Origin: Apostichopus japonicus
Taxonomy: Eukaryota > Echinodermata > Holothuroidea > Aspidochirotida > Stichopodidae
NCBI RefSeq assembly: GCF_037975245.1
Contig: NC_092572.1
Coordinates: 8,563,001-8,627,000, forward strand
Direction of reading: 5' to 3'
DNA length: 64,000 nucleotides
Shown here: piece after piece, positions 12,095-22,775 of the stretch
How positions within the stretch are numbered: the first letter of the stretch is position 1
Layout of the letters: every line of letters starts with the position of its first letter
Translations under genes and position numbers: made by a program
The notes under the pieces: generated by a model
What the model saw: only the letters and a program-made list of their open reading frames with translations
Database searches by the model: none
Told to the model about the DNA's origin: nothing

Positions 12095-12752
12095 CGATCA
12101 GCCAATCCTTTAAAGCAGCATTTTGCGTTTTGTCGCCGTTTTCTACTTTTTTTTTGACATGTCCATCGAGTTTTTGACACATATCAATCACAAAACAGCA
12201 AACTAAGATATCAGCTAAGTTTTTCCCTGCCAACATAGTTAATTGGCGAGTAATTAAGGATATTTGCAGATAATGAGAAAAGTGTCCACGACAAAGTCCA
12301 CACTTAAAATTAACCGCATACAGTTCCCCCAAGTCCCCTAGTTTGAATTCAACCAATCAGAGATGCAGGTGTAGTTATGAGCCGTTGGTAAAAATAGATT
12401 CAAGACTTTGCGTTGATACAACCAGGGAGTTGTTATGGAACTCCCAGGTACAACTGTCATATAGACTGTACACACATCAAGCATGCATGTTATATTACGT
12501 ATTGGTCAATGACGTTCGTAGTGTTTAAATATTCATATTATGGGCGAGGTTTATTGGGATCCCAACGGAAAATATCTTGGAGAAAAACAAAGTTGAAAGT
12601 TGCAAATTTTTCGACTTTTATGCCACCATTTGAAGTAAGATTTAAATAGATGAGCTAGTTATGTATGTCGTTATGGCATAGTGGAGTCTGTGAGGTTGAG
12701 AAAAACCAGTGAAAAGGACGCAGAATGCTGCTTTAAAGGATTGGTTCAGTTG
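12095..12752. mobile_element. Inverted-repeat element, likely MITE or foldback
   Basis: CCAATCCTTTAAAGCAGCAT near 12103-12122 is matched in reverse complement by ATGCTGCTTTAAAGGATTGG at about 12725-12744, giving ~25-base terminal inverted repeats around a 650-base interior with no transposase. A further partial match, CCAATCCTTTAAGCG, lies at about 13300, so the family may extend or be nested. No target duplication could be defined. Confidence 0.5.
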
Positions 12753-13389
12753 TCATACATGTTTATGTTAAATGAAAAAGGACAATAACAGAAACACAAT
12801 GATGAAAAAAACTGTTCAAATATCTTTTTTTGGTTAAAGCGATATTCAAGTGTCAAGTTTTATCAGATTGTGTAGAAACTGATGAAATCTGACTAGCTGT
12901 GATGTCACATTCTCACATTCCTGAAAAGTCTTTGTCTTTTTCTCTAAATATTTTGTGAGATTTCATGACTTTCAACCAAAAGATATGTCAGGAGATCTCA
13001 TATTTGTCAAAGGAAGTACTTGAGATTAAACATCTGAGGAATTTTTGATTATATTATTTTCAAATGTGTTAAAAAAATGTAAATAATTTTTAAAGAAATA
13101 TATTCACAAATGTTAAGGAAGTGAGGATGTGATATCACACCCTCACAGTAAGTCTTTCTACACCAGTCGTTTTCAAAGAAATTTTGATGTCTTCAAAGTG
13201 TCATATTTCCTTAACAGAGCATGCTATAATGGTAGTTTCTTCACTGTTCTCTTTGTCTGTTTGTCCTCTTTCATACAAAATAGACATGTGAAACACCTGA
13301 ACCAATCCTTTAAGCGATCTTGAAAATCTTTTGTGCAGTTTCAAACTAACGTTCTGACAAAAATATCTAATTTCTTTGAATTGTCGGGT

Positions 13390-13535
13390 ACTTGTATTTG
13401 GTGCAAGCAACACTACTACATATATATATATATATATAGATATATGTATATATATAGGCCTATATATATATATATATATATATATAGGCCTATATATATA
13501 TATATATAGTAGTGTTGCTTGCACCAGATACAAGT
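13390..13535. repeat. Palindrome with (TA)n centre
   Basis: ACTTGTATTTGGTGCAAGCA and onward at 13390-13420 is nearly perfectly inverted at 13507-13535. Between the arms lies (TA)n interrupted twice by TAGGCCTA. The arms are about 30 bases with one or two mismatches, so the DNA can form a long hairpin. It may be a tiny foldback element. Overlapping open frames on both strands come only from the TA repeat. Confidence 0.75.
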
Positions 13536-13539
13536 CCAT

Positions 13540-14560
13540 TATTTCACGGTGTGTTCGCTTCAGTTGCGAGCTTGCATGTAACATAAACCGTACTACTCCG
13601 CTAATTAAACTCCCACGATGATATTTTCTCAAATTTAACCCAATAGTACCGTGCAAACTAGACACATGATTGACTTACTGATGGGTTTTTTTTGGTCAGT
13701 ATGCAGTAAATGTTTCCCTATTACTACTTTTTGTTAATATCACCGTTAGTATATGGTGAATTAGAATCAATCCTAGACTATTGATTCGTGTATCATGTGA
13801 GCTACTAAATCCTATATGTAGATTGTTGAACTGAAATTAACCTTTTTGCATGTATAGAGAATCATCGAAACAGAACGATAAATAAATACGACATATTCAA
13901 TGGATGGCGCTGATTACTCTCTTTGAAAATTATAAAAAAAAGTAGGTGCTCTGACTTCTTCTGCAGTCTTTATACCTTAAGAGAAGTGTTCTCAACGGTT
14001 ACAGATTAATGGGTGTAATACGAAATAATATTGAACAAATATCATACCTTTTCAGAATGGAGCAATTTCTCGACACAAGATACGAACTTTTTTTTTTTAC
14101 TTCTAATCTTTCTAATAATTTGATGTGAATTGAATATGTAGCAAATTTCTAAAATGTAACTTTTTTTTCATGTTTACACATTACCCGCTATGCGATTCAT
14201 AAATCATTATCACTTTAAACAAAACTAACATTGAACTTATAACCATAACGGCCTAAAGGATATAATGCCATACGACAGTGAGAGATACCACAACTCTTTG
14301 GGAGAGAGTAAATGTGTCGGCTTCCGATACATGATTTTGAGAGAGTTTGGGTTTGTTTAGTGCATAATTATATAAGACGTGCATTCTATCGACGGTGATG
14401 TTGACCGTTATAACGTGACTAAAGATACATTTCTTCCTAGCCGGCTTTGGGTTTGATACTTTACGCGGAAAGCGGCTATCACACTAATCTGTATGACCGT
14501 CGCGATTCATAAACAAACAGATAGACGGACAGGCTAAGACAGATATATACAAATGTACAC
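13540..14560. other. No gene seen
   Basis: AT-rich with a few homopolymer T tracts; no supported gene or repeat. Confidence 0.45.
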
Positions 14561-14569
14561 AAAGACGGA

Positions 14570-15090
14570 CGGATGAATCGATGGATGGATCGATGGATGG
14601 ATCGATAGATAGATGGATGGATGGATGGATGGGTGGGTGGATGGATGGATGGGTGGGTGGGTGGATCGATGGATGGATGGATGGATGGATCGATGGATGG
14701 ATGGGTCGATGGATGGATCGATGAATGGATGCATGGATCGATAGATAGTCCATCGTTATAAGACGGTGAGTCTTAGTGACGTAATGTAGGGAAAGAGTAC
14801 AATGACACTGGCTATAACTGTACGAAATTCATCACACTTGTTAAAGTTTATATGTCATAATTGCTTGGAAACTTGGAATCGATGGATGGATGGGTGGATG
14901 GATGGGTGGATGGATGGATGGATGGATCGATCGATAGATAGCCATCGTTATAAAACTGCCGAAATGTGGGGAAAGAGTAAAGTTACACTGGCTATACCTG
15001 TTCGAATTTCATCACACGTGCTACAGTTTGTATGTCATAATTTCTTGGAAAATTGGAAATGGATGGATCGATCGATGGATAGATAGCTTT
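14570..15090. repeat. GGAT/ATCG microsatellite embedded in a ~195-bp duplicated unit
   Basis: Tetranucleotide (GATG)n tracts with GATCGATG variants occur at about 14570-14748, 14876-14936 and 15058-15087. The DNA between them is duplicated: CCATCGTTATAA ... GGGAAAGAGTA ... CACTGGCTATA ... TCATCACAC ... TATGTCATAATT ... CTTGGAAA appears at 14750-14875 and again at 14942-15057. So the microsatellite and its flank repeat together as one larger tandem unit. Confidence 0.8.
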
Positions 15091-15099
15091 CTTTATAAA

Positions 15100-15480
15100 A
15101 TTTTAATAATATCGACAATACACCCCTTCTTACATCCGTACAATGTTATTGAAAGGTATCATGCAGGTTAATCGTTACTGTCAGCAGGCGTGTTCTGAAC
15201 ATCTTGTCCTCCGTCATCCCAGTGAAGTCCAAGATAAATGAAGGCATCGAATCGTTAGTTAAGATAGTATATATAGATTGATAATGTCATGAGTGATAGT
15301 GTGAAAATGACAGACCCCGCTGCAATAGGAAAATGGTCTTAATAATGTTATTGTTAATGCAGGCCCCTCTCTATAGCTAAAATAGTATTTCTTCCAATAA
15401 ATCGCTCTCAAACTGAATCTCTGGAATTCAGCTTTCCCTTTTCCATTAAGTGATAATAAATTAACTAGTGTTTCAAAAAC
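15100..15480. other. No gene seen
   Basis: Spacer before the LINE relic; no open frame or repeat that I can support. Confidence 0.4.
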
Positions 15481-15484
15481 TTGC

Positions 15485-16960
15485 CTTAAGTCAGGCAAGT
15501 ATGCGAGTCTTGATGACATCAAATCTAATGTTGTTACTCAGGTCATTACCTTTATTTGTTAATGTCTCACTTATAGTTGTAATATGTCTTTAGCGACTAG
15601 AGTTGTTCCCGAACATCTGAAAATTGCCAAAGTGTTCCCGATCTTTAAGAAATGTGACCCAAACTGCTTCCTTAACTACCGACCAATTTCTGTTTTACTA
15701 TGTTTTTCGAAAATTCTGGAACACATTGTTTTACAACAGGCTTTAATTTTTTTCAGACAGGCATATCATTTTTTACAATGGGCAGTATGCTTGCTTGCCT
15801 GGTGTCTCCACCGACATGGCGCTTGCAGATTTACTACAAGTCATAAACATAAATCATACATCCATTGGTGTATTTCTTGCCTTATCAAAGGTTTCGATAC
15901 TATAGATCACACCATACTTTGTCATAAATTGAGTCATTACGGTATTACGGGCTCATTTCTCGATTGGGTTGTTAGCTATCTTCAGACTTTCAAACAGAAA
16001 ACAAATTACTTTTTATCAGGGTAAAAGTTCCGATGTTGTTCATATACAGTGTGGTGTACCTCAAGGTTCTATCTTTGGACCCCTCTTTTTTTTATTATTA
16101 ATATCCTCTCCAAAGCTCTCTATGGTGTTGTTTGCAGATGATAAAAATATTTTCTTCTCTGATTACTACTATGAACGTTTGTAACAAACCGTTCGTAATG
16201 ATTTATGTACTTTTGCAGATTGGTTTGCAGCAAATACGCTTCCCCCCCCCAAAAAAAACCCCCAATTATATCGTCTTCAAAGCAAGTAGAGGTATGGCCA
16301 ACTTTAATATTGCTATCAATTGTAAACCAACGCAAAAGGATGATTTCGTAAAATTCTTAGGTGTTTTAAAGCCTCCATGCTCACTTGGCGTGAGCACATT
16401 AGCAATATTTCCTCTCTTGTTACAAGAGGCGAAGGCATCTCATCAAATATTAAACACACCCTTCCTAGGAACGTTCTAAGGCCTACTAGTACTACCATAT
16501 TTGACTTATTGTTGTATCATTTGGTCTGGCATATAAGTAATCATTTGTTAAACAAGCTAACCAGTTAACAGAAAAGAGCACTCCGGAGTATTACTCACTC
16601 TCACCCGAGGGATCACACACACGTGTTAAAGTCTATGAATTTACTGAAGCTCACTGCTCTGTTCAAGCTAAATGTTGTTAGTTTTGTTTATCGTTCATTA
16701 CACGAAATGCTACCAGATACTCCAAATGCCTTCTTTACACTACACTCAACACCCATGCTCACAACACTAGGCATCCTGAATACCTGCACACAAGGCAATG
16801 TCACAACAATATCTCTAAATACTGCTAACATACCCTTTGGAATCCCCTACCTTTCACTTAAAAGGCGATGCATTCTTTGGTTGCTTTTATAAAAAGCTTA
16901 CAAAAGCACTACATAAACATGTACTAAAACTGCGAATTGTTTTTGTCTACAGCACAATTA
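15485..16960 (+). mobile_element. Decayed LINE reverse transcriptase (jockey/BS-like), broken by the array edge
   Basis: Frames around 15490-16900 read, with frameshifts and stops, as a non-LTR reverse transcriptase in the right order: GVVPEHLKIAKV-like (VVPEHLKIAKVFPIFKK), NYRPISVL, a degraded finger region, FDTIDHTILCHKLSHYG, GVPQGSIFGPLF, and FADDKNIFF, a variant of the catalytic FADD box. After that come ISNISSLVTR and the C-terminal LLKLTALFKLNVVSFVYRSL. At least four frame breaks make it dead. The left edge of the tandem triplication (16396) cuts through this relic, so its 3' third is carried by every unit. Confidence 0.85.
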
Positions 16961-17407
16961 TTGCAAGCAATTATTCTAACTGGGGAGGGAGGTGGGGGTG
17001 GGGGTGGTGTGAGGGAAGGGATGTGAAGGGGTGGTCCTTTTGTAATTTGATCCGTTTTCTAATTGTAAAGTTCTGTATTTTTCCAAGTAGTTTCACTACC
17101 CGACAAACCCTATAGTTTTTTTTTAGTTCACTTCCTTTCACAAGTTTTGTTTCTTATATCCTTTTATTATTATTATTATGGTTCCTTATATAGCGCAAAT
17201 ACTATAACATATGTATATTCAAATGCGCTTTACATGATGAAGAATAAAACAATAATAAGTAGAATTAAAAAACAAAACAAATCAAGTTAAATTAAGTTAA
17301 GTTAAGTTAATAAAAATAGTGGAAAAAAGAAAATAATTACAAGATAAACAGTAAAACAAATATATAACAACAAAACAATTTACGAAGTAATAATACATAA
17401 AATGAAT

Positions 17408-19966
17408 TCAGATATTATAAGCATTGCAGTATAAATGAGTCTTAAGTTTGGATTTAAAAAGGGTAAAACTTTCAATTTTTCTTAAAACCTCAGGGAGTGA
17501 ATTCCATAAAACAGGCGAAGCATAGCTGAAAGATCTCGGTTTAAATTTTGCAGTTCTTATGTTAGGAACAGTTAAAAGCAGAGCGGACGAGGAACGCAAC
17601 GGTCTAGAGGGAGTGTAAAGAGAAATTAAATCACAAAGGTACTGCGGTGCAATATTGTAAATACATTTAAAAGTGAGTAATAAAATCTTATAAGATATTC
17701 TTTCTCTAACTGGAAGCCAATGCAAGTTATGTAGGACGGGTTTTATATGATCATATTCGGAAGTACCCGTTACAAGTCTGGCAGCAGCATTTTGGATTTT
17801 CTGAAGTTTATCTATGAGATGTGAAGGTAAGTTACAGTATAATGAATTGCAGTAATCTATGTGTGACGTAACAAATGCATGAACAAGTGATTTACATGAG
17901 GTATCATCCAAGTAACTACGAATATGCCAAAGCTTATGAATACTAAAATTTGCTTTTCTACACACATTTGCAACATGTAAGTCAAGTGAAAGACTTTTAT
18001 CAAAAATAATACCCAAATTACGAACCTTATCAACTGTATGAATTGTTGCCGCCCCCACTTGAAAAGAAAAATCAGGAAGTTTAGCCAATTGTTGCTTTGA
18101 ACCTATGACTATCAATTCAGTTTTTGTATCATTTAGTTTAAGATTATTCGTTAAAAACCAGTGACGTGCATCAGCCACACAATTTTCCATTGCAGAAATT
18201 GCCTCACCTCTGGCAGTGTCATTGCCAGCATTAAAAGCAAGATAAAATTGATTGTCATCAGCATAACCCTCACAGTAAGGAAGGTGCTTAAGCAAAACAT
18301 GATACAAATGGGATAAGTATGTAATAAAAAGTATGGGGCCAGTACAGCTTCCTTGGGGGACACCGTGCTTCAAAAAGAAGTCTTTAGAAAATGTACCATT
18401 TACAAGAACTTTTTGACGCCTATTACATAAATAACTTTGAAACCACTGAAACACCAGGCCTTTGATATTTATACGATTACCCAGAGTATCGAAAAGAGTA
18501 TCATAATGAACGGTATCAAAGGCTGCAGACAAATCAAGCATAATGAGAAGAGTTACCATTCCAGCGTCCATGTTTTTCATAATATCGGAATGTACCCTAA
18601 GCAAAGTGGTCTCAGTACTGTGATGCTTCCGATAGGCAGAGTTGTTTACTGGCAGGAGATTATTTTTTAATAAATGACACTCAAATTGATCCATAACAGC
18701 GCTTTCCACCAGTTTGGACAGGTAAGCCAAATTACTCACGGGTCGATAATTCTTAAATTCAAGTGAAAGTCCTTGTTTCTTTAAAATGGGAATGACAACA
18801 GCACACCTCCAACACTCGGGGAAAACTCCATTTTCCATAGACAAATTGATGATTTTTGTTATCACAGGTAGTAAAATATCAATACATTCTTTAACAATTT
18901 TAGATGGAACAGGATCAAGTATGCAATGTTTATTTGCAGACTTATTGATCAGCTTAAGAACCTCCTCAGATGATAACTTGGTAAAGTGTGAAAAATCTGG
19001 GATTACTTCACGTGAATCAACTCTGACTAAATCAGACGGCAACAGATTTTCCTTTGTACAGGTGTCGCGAATATCTGAAGTAATTCGGTCAACTTTTTGC
19101 TGGAAGTAATCGCCGAAACCATTAGCCAGACTCTTGTTGTCAATGCTTGGAGGAAACAGACTGGAATCATTTTTAGCAATTAATTTGTTGATGAGGCAAA
19201 ATAGCTTTCTTTGGTCACCACCACAATCCTGTATTTTACTGGTGTAATATTCCTTCTTCACACTCTCACATGCATTGGTGAATTGGTTTCTCGCTTTTTT
19301 GAAAGAAATGTAATCATCATGAGAACAGGAATTTAGCCACCTTTTCTCAAGTTGGCGACGATGTCTCTTAAGAACGTTTAGAGATGATGTAAACCAGGGT
19401 CTTGAGGGCTTAACTGTGATGAGTTTTGTTCTAACAGGTGCGTGTTTATCCAGAAGTGAGATTAGCGTACCGTTGTAACAATCAATAAGTGACTGTAAAT
19501 CATTTTGATTGTCATTGTGTAAAGCAGAGTTAACCAGGTCCTCTTTGAATTTATCCATGTTAATACTGTTTATGCACCTAAACTTGATCAATTTGCGTTC
19601 AAAATCAACAGGAATTAGTTTGACATTCGCGTGTATGAAGCAATGGTCAGAAATGAAATGGTCAGCATGGACTGTGGCCACATCAAGGCTGCCATGACAT
19701 CTGGTTATCATCAGGTCAAGTGTATGGCCCGAAATATGGGTTGGGAAGCACACTTTATTTTCCAGATCAAAAGAATCTAGTAGTTCCAGAAAGTGCTTTG
19801 CATGAAAGTCATCATCGATGTCTATATGAATATTAAAATCACCTAATATAATAAGCTGATCAGGGCTTGATACCAAATTTTCCAACTGGTCGCTGAATTC
19901 CGACAAAAATGTAGAAAATGATACTGGGTGAGAAGCGGAGTAGGGGGGTCTGTAAACGACGACCAC
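17408..19966 (-). CDS. LINE ORF2: endonuclease C-terminal part plus reverse transcriptase
   Basis: 852 codons from the ATG at 19966; the true protein begins upstream in another frame, so this ATG is only the first after the frameshift. Order of motifs: VVVYRPP, then GDFN at residues 42-45 and SDH at 106-108, which complete the APE endonuclease. Next a linker, then the reverse transcriptase with NYRPVSNL, AFDTV (catalytic Asp about 484), HGVPQGS and YADD at 568-571. The C-terminus has LHWLPVRERISYKILLLTFK and ends with FKSKLKTHLY, typical of the CR1/L2 group. It copies element RNA at the target site. All catalytic aspartates are present, so this half is potentially functional if the frame is repaired in sister copies. 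It belongs to a mobile element and has no link to the peptide gene beside it. Confidence 0.92.
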   Translation of the reverse strand: MVVVYRPPYSASHPVSFSTFLSEFSDQLENLVSSPDQLIILGDFNIHIDIDDDFHAKHFLELLDSFDLENKVCFPTHISGHTLDLMITRCHGSLDVATVHADHFISDHCFIHANVKLIPVDFERKLIKFRCINSINMDKFKEDLVNSALHNDNQNDLQSLIDCYNGTLISLLDKHAPVRTKLITVKPSRPWFTSSLNVLKRHRRQLEKRWLNSCSHDDYISFKKARNQFTNACESVKKEYYTSKIQDCGGDQRKLFCLINKLIAKNDSSLFPPSIDNKSLANGFGDYFQQKVDRITSDIRDTCTKENLLPSDLVRVDSREVIPDFSHFTKLSSEEVLKLINKSANKHCILDPVPSKIVKECIDILLPVITKIINLSMENGVFPECWRCAVVIPILKKQGLSLEFKNYRPVSNLAYLSKLVESAVMDQFECHLLKNNLLPVNNSAYRKHHSTETTLLRVHSDIMKNMDAGMVTLLIMLDLSAAFDTVHYDTLFDTLGNRINIKGLVFQWFQSYLCNRRQKVLVNGTFSKDFFLKHGVPQGSCTGPILFITYLSHLYHVLLKHLPYCEGYADDNQFYLAFNAGNDTARGEAISAMENCVADARHWFLTNNLKLNDTKTELIVIGSKQQLAKLPDFSFQVGAATIHTVDKVRNLGIIFDKSLSLDLHVANVCRKANFSIHKLWHIRSYLDDTSCKSLVHAFVTSHIDYCNSLYCNLPSHLIDKLQKIQNAAARLVTGTSEYDHIKPVLHNLHWLPVRERISYKILLLTFKCIYNIAPQYLCDLISLYTPSRPLRSSSALLLTVPNIRTAKFKPRSFSYASPVLWNSLPEVLRKIESFTLFKSKLKTHLYCNAYNI

Positions 19967-19968
19967 CC

Positions 19969-20727
19969 TTAGTCTGAGGTTTTTAAAAGAGAGTTGCCAT
20001 TCAGAAAACTCAAATGACGTGACTTGGTCGCCGTTTTTTCAACGAGGGTAAATGCACTTTTGAAGAGTAAAGCCGTGCGCCCTCCGGTGCGGTTCAATCT
20101 GCAAACGTCCTTGAATACATAACCGTTCATGTTTAAAGAGTCCCGTATAAAGTCATCTTCCGTTTTTAGCCATGTCTCAGTGACAGCACAAATATCAATG
20201 CTATTATCAATCACGTGATCTTTAAATGTTTCAAGTTTGTTTCTGATAGATCTGGGATTTACACAACCAATAGTGAAAGAATGTCGAGTGCTCACCGGTA
20301 GGCTATTAGTCTTAGTAGAAATTTCAACCAAATTTGATGCATTTACCCCAGAACAGCTATCCCAAAATCTTGTTTTATGCTGTCCGCCTCGCCTACCTCT
20401 TCTTGTGGGGACATTGTATTTCAAAATTCCTAAATCTTTCAGATAGTCATTAGCAGTGGGATTAAGTCGCTGAACCGGAGAAACGGAACAATAGGTGTTC
20501 AGCCGAAAAAGTTCTTTAGCTGTGTACTGTATAATGGTAGAGTTTTTACTATGACAACACATAGTGCTAGGGTAACAATTTACAAAAACAGCAGATAACG
20601 ATAAAAGCATGCGAGACAGCAAATTCAGCATAATCTGGACAGTTCCGCGAGACACAGAATCCGATAGAAAAAGATGTCTCCAAAAATATATGCAAAAACA
20701 AAACAGAATGTCAAACGAGACAACCAC
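19969..20727 (-). CDS. LINE ORF2 N-terminal part (endonuclease start), frameshifted
   Basis: 252 codons. The C-terminal half reads CVNPRSIRNKLETFKDHV and AVTETWL, the first blocks of the APE-type endonuclease with its catalytic glutamate in T-E-T-W. The frame is lost at a run of six T at 20034-20039 (plus strand): beyond it the correct continuation, VTSFEFSEWQLSFKNLRLR, is in the frame of the downstream ORF. A one-base indel in this homopolymer explains the break. The first ~100 residues are low in recognisable features and the true start is unclear. Confidence 0.8.
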   Translation of the reverse strand: MVVSFDILFCFCIYFWRHLFLSDSVSRGTVQIMLNLLSRMLLSLSAVFVNCYPSTMCCHSKNSTIIQYTAKELFRLNTYCSVSPVQRLNPTANDYLKDLGILKYNVPTRRGRRGGQHKTRFWDSCSGVNASNLVEISTKTNSLPVSTRHSFTIGCVNPRSIRNKLETFKDHVIDNSIDICAVTETWLKTEDDFIRDSLNMNGYVFKDVCRLNRTGGRTALLFKSAFTLVEKTATKSRHLSFLNGNSLLKTSD

Positions 20728-21007
20728 AGGTAAATCAATAATATAAAGTTATCCACAACTTAAAAGTTTGAGTAAAAGTCGAATCGTAAAAGAGACAAAA
20801 TAGAGCAAAAATGGAGCAAAATCATAGAGCAAAAGTAGGATGCAGCCTCACACGGCGCAACGTTGCTTACAGTATTAATTATTGTATGTTATATACATAC
20901 CTTTGTTGTGATAGGAAAACAATAAATGAAATGAAAAATGAAAATAAACAGTATAGCTTTTCGTCTTTTTTTTTTGCTGACGGATAATCATAAACCAATG
21001 CCCTTGG

Positions 21008-21275
21008 TACTGGTTTGTCAATTAGCATTTTGCAGACAATTGTTCACTTATTCACTTGGAATGAAGTGAATAATTGATTTTATTACAGAAAATTGTTGAA
21101 TTGACGACATATTATAAGTGGTTTATTCAACATTTTGTAGAAAATTGCTCAATTACTCAGTTGGAATGAAATGAACAATTGCACATCTTTCAGAAAAATG
21201 TTGAATTGACGAGACCTGATAAGTTGTCAATTAAACAATTTGCAGAAAATTGTTCAATTGCTCAGTGATTGCAAC
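21008..21275. repeat. Diverged ~100-bp tandem repeat, unit-1 version
   Basis: The motif GCAGAAAATTGTT(C/G)AATTG with TCACTTGGAATGAA recurs about three times. Units 2 (32870-33030) and 3 (44390-44545) hold fewer copies, so the repeat has changed length since duplication. Confidence 0.6.
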
Positions 21276-21528
21276 AGAGCAATCAAACACTTTTCTGATT
21301 TTGATAAGATTTATCTTGTTATCTTAACATTTTACTGAAAAATGTTGACTTATTGGGAAAAGGTTTTGTTATGTCAATGGCACTTTTAAGCTTCCGTACA
21401 AGAGAAATTCTGGTTTCGCTCAATATTAAAAGTTGCAAAATAAAACTGTTAGCAAACTGCTTATCCACTAAACAGCCTGTGTAACAGAATGTGTAAAAGT
21501 ATGTTGGCCTGACGTTTCGATCCTAGCA

Positions 21529-22183
21529 CAAGGGCGGCGGAACCGGGGGGCACAGGGGGCACGTGCCCCCCCCACTTTTCCTCAGGTTAAAAATGTGCCC
21601 TTTTTCTACATAAAATTGATGTGTCTCAAGTTAGCAAGAGGCCAGGGAACCAGAATCAACACTCGGGAAGGGCCGTTTCCAGCCATCTGAGGGGTTTGTA
21701 AAACCAAAAGTTTTCTTGAACGCTCCGCGCCAACCGATGGTGGCGCTCCGCTCAGATAGTCGTGCATACAACTTTGCAAATCCTGGCTACGCCCCTGACT
21801 TTTAATGAATTTATGTGGGTCAAACTCAAAGCTATTTCGAATGGAAAAAAGTTTGTTAAAATATTGACAAGAAATAACTCTAATTTGGAAGATTCCTACA
21901 TTAGCAACTAGCATGATTTCACCTCATTCTGTCTCAAAAGAAAACTTGTTCCTTGTTTCCCAATTTGCACATTGGATATTGCAGTGCTAGTATGCATATT
22001 TTCCTTGAAGGGGGGGGGGGGCGTTGATGGAGTGATGTGTATACGCAAATAAGATAATACAATAAGAGTTATAAAGGGTACTAAATATAAGGCTGCATCA
22101 GTCCAATCGAATTTCTGCAAAGTGCCCTTTGATGTCGGTGCCCCCCTCCCCCCCCCAGATTAAAAGTGCTTCCGCCGCCCTTG
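21529..22183. mobile_element. hAT-like MITE, 655 bp
   Basis: Terminal inverted repeats CAAGGGCGGCGGAA and TTCCGCCGCCCTTG. Perfect 8-base target duplication TCCTAGCA at 21521-21528 and 22184-22191. Both fit the hAT superfamily. There is no transposase. Its interior at about 21650-21765 (GGGCCGTTTCC, TTTTCTTGAACGCTCCGCGCCAA) is related to the MITE at 61903-62837 and to the window end at 63885, so they form one family. Confidence 0.85.
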
Positions 22184-22226
22184 TCCTAGCAGGATCTTTT
22201 TCAGAGGCTAAAATGCCTTTAAGCCT

Positions 22227-22257
22227 CTGAAGAAGATCCTGCTAGGATCAAAACGTC
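22227..22257 (+). ncRNA. Degraded hammerhead ribozyme core
   Basis: CTGAAGA (22227-22233) matches the conserved CUGANGA box. It is followed by a stem II that pairs AGATCCT with AGGATCA around GCT, then AAAAC where GAAAC is required. The opposite arm on the minus strand has an intact GAAAC but CTGAAAA in the first box. Each arm therefore has one broken core position and neither should cleave. Stem III and the cleavage site cannot be drawn with confidence. Confidence 0.35.
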
Positions 22258-22775
22258 AGGCCAACTTACTATCATAAGTTATAACAGAAAACTGACAGGG
22301 GAAAAATAGACAATGGGAAGAGCGAAGCAATTTATACCTTGAATGGGAATCCAACCGGTGATCTCTGGATAGTGTTTTTCTGTTATTCATCTACTTATAT
22401 AACATGATGATTTGTTTCTCTCACGCTATGTGGAATTGTTATTTGTTTGTTTCACGCCGCGTATAAGAATCTGACGTCAATGCTTGGCGACACAGTGGAA
22501 CCTTCAAGTATGCAACGACTGGTCAATTTCGTTTGTTAAGATCATTTTATTTCCGTATGAAATCACTACGAAACTGATGGCTGGGTTTTTGTCCCCTTTT
22601 AGGTATCAATACTTAGTTCGTTTGTTACAATTCAATATAAATGCATTATTTCATGTAGGCGATGAAAAGCATTTAAACTGTCATGAGCTTGAACATAGGA
22701 TACGTTTAGTGAAGTTCTATTATACATTATACAGCCTCCCTTTCGCTATTAGAAATGTTGGTCGATAAGGGAGCA

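Larger units (their letters stand above)
17162..20880 (-). mobile_element. Nearly full-length CR1/L2-like LINE with one frameshift
   Basis: The plus-strand flank TTATATCCTTTT at 17162 and TTATTGTATGTTATATACATACC from about 20880 join to the uninterrupted sequence in units 2 and 3 (around 32740 and 44260), which fixes the insertion limits. The element is on the minus strand with a trinucleotide 3' tail, (ATA)n, at 17163-17178, as in L2/CR1-type elements rather than poly(A). It contains an APE-like endonuclease and reverse transcriptase. It inserted only in unit 1, so after the first duplication. Confidence 0.9.
21500..22272. mobile_element. Penelope-like inverted repeat with hammerhead motifs, split by a hAT-like MITE
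   Basis: Removing the MITE at 21529-22183 and one target copy leaves a palindrome of about 100 bases: GTTGGCCTGACGTTTCGATC at the left is mirrored by GATCAAAACGTCAGGCCAAC at 22246-22265 around AGAGGCTAAAATGCCTTTAA. Sequences of the type CTGAAGA...GAAACG are known from the long terminal repeats of Penelope-like elements. No reverse transcriptase is present, so it is a short relic. It occurs in unit 1 only. Confidence 0.55.

Noticed and set aside
11997-12356. 119-codon minus-strand frame
   Set aside because: Overlaps the inverted-repeat element at 12095-12752 and lacks any recognisable motif.
13201-13665. 154-codon minus-strand frame with tyrosine-isoleucine runs
   Set aside because: Its length comes from the (TA)n palindrome; no other support.
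14484-14753. HPSIHPSIH-rich open frames on the minus strand
   Set aside because: Produced by the GGAT tetranucleotide repeat.
22484-22768. 94-codon open frame present in all three units (also 33396-33680 and 44905-45189)
   Set aside because: It persists only because the units are copies. The differences I could read (T/P/V at residue 3, L/W, H/R, N/S, E/K) are nearly all amino-acid changing, which does not fit a conserved protein. No signal peptide or domain.
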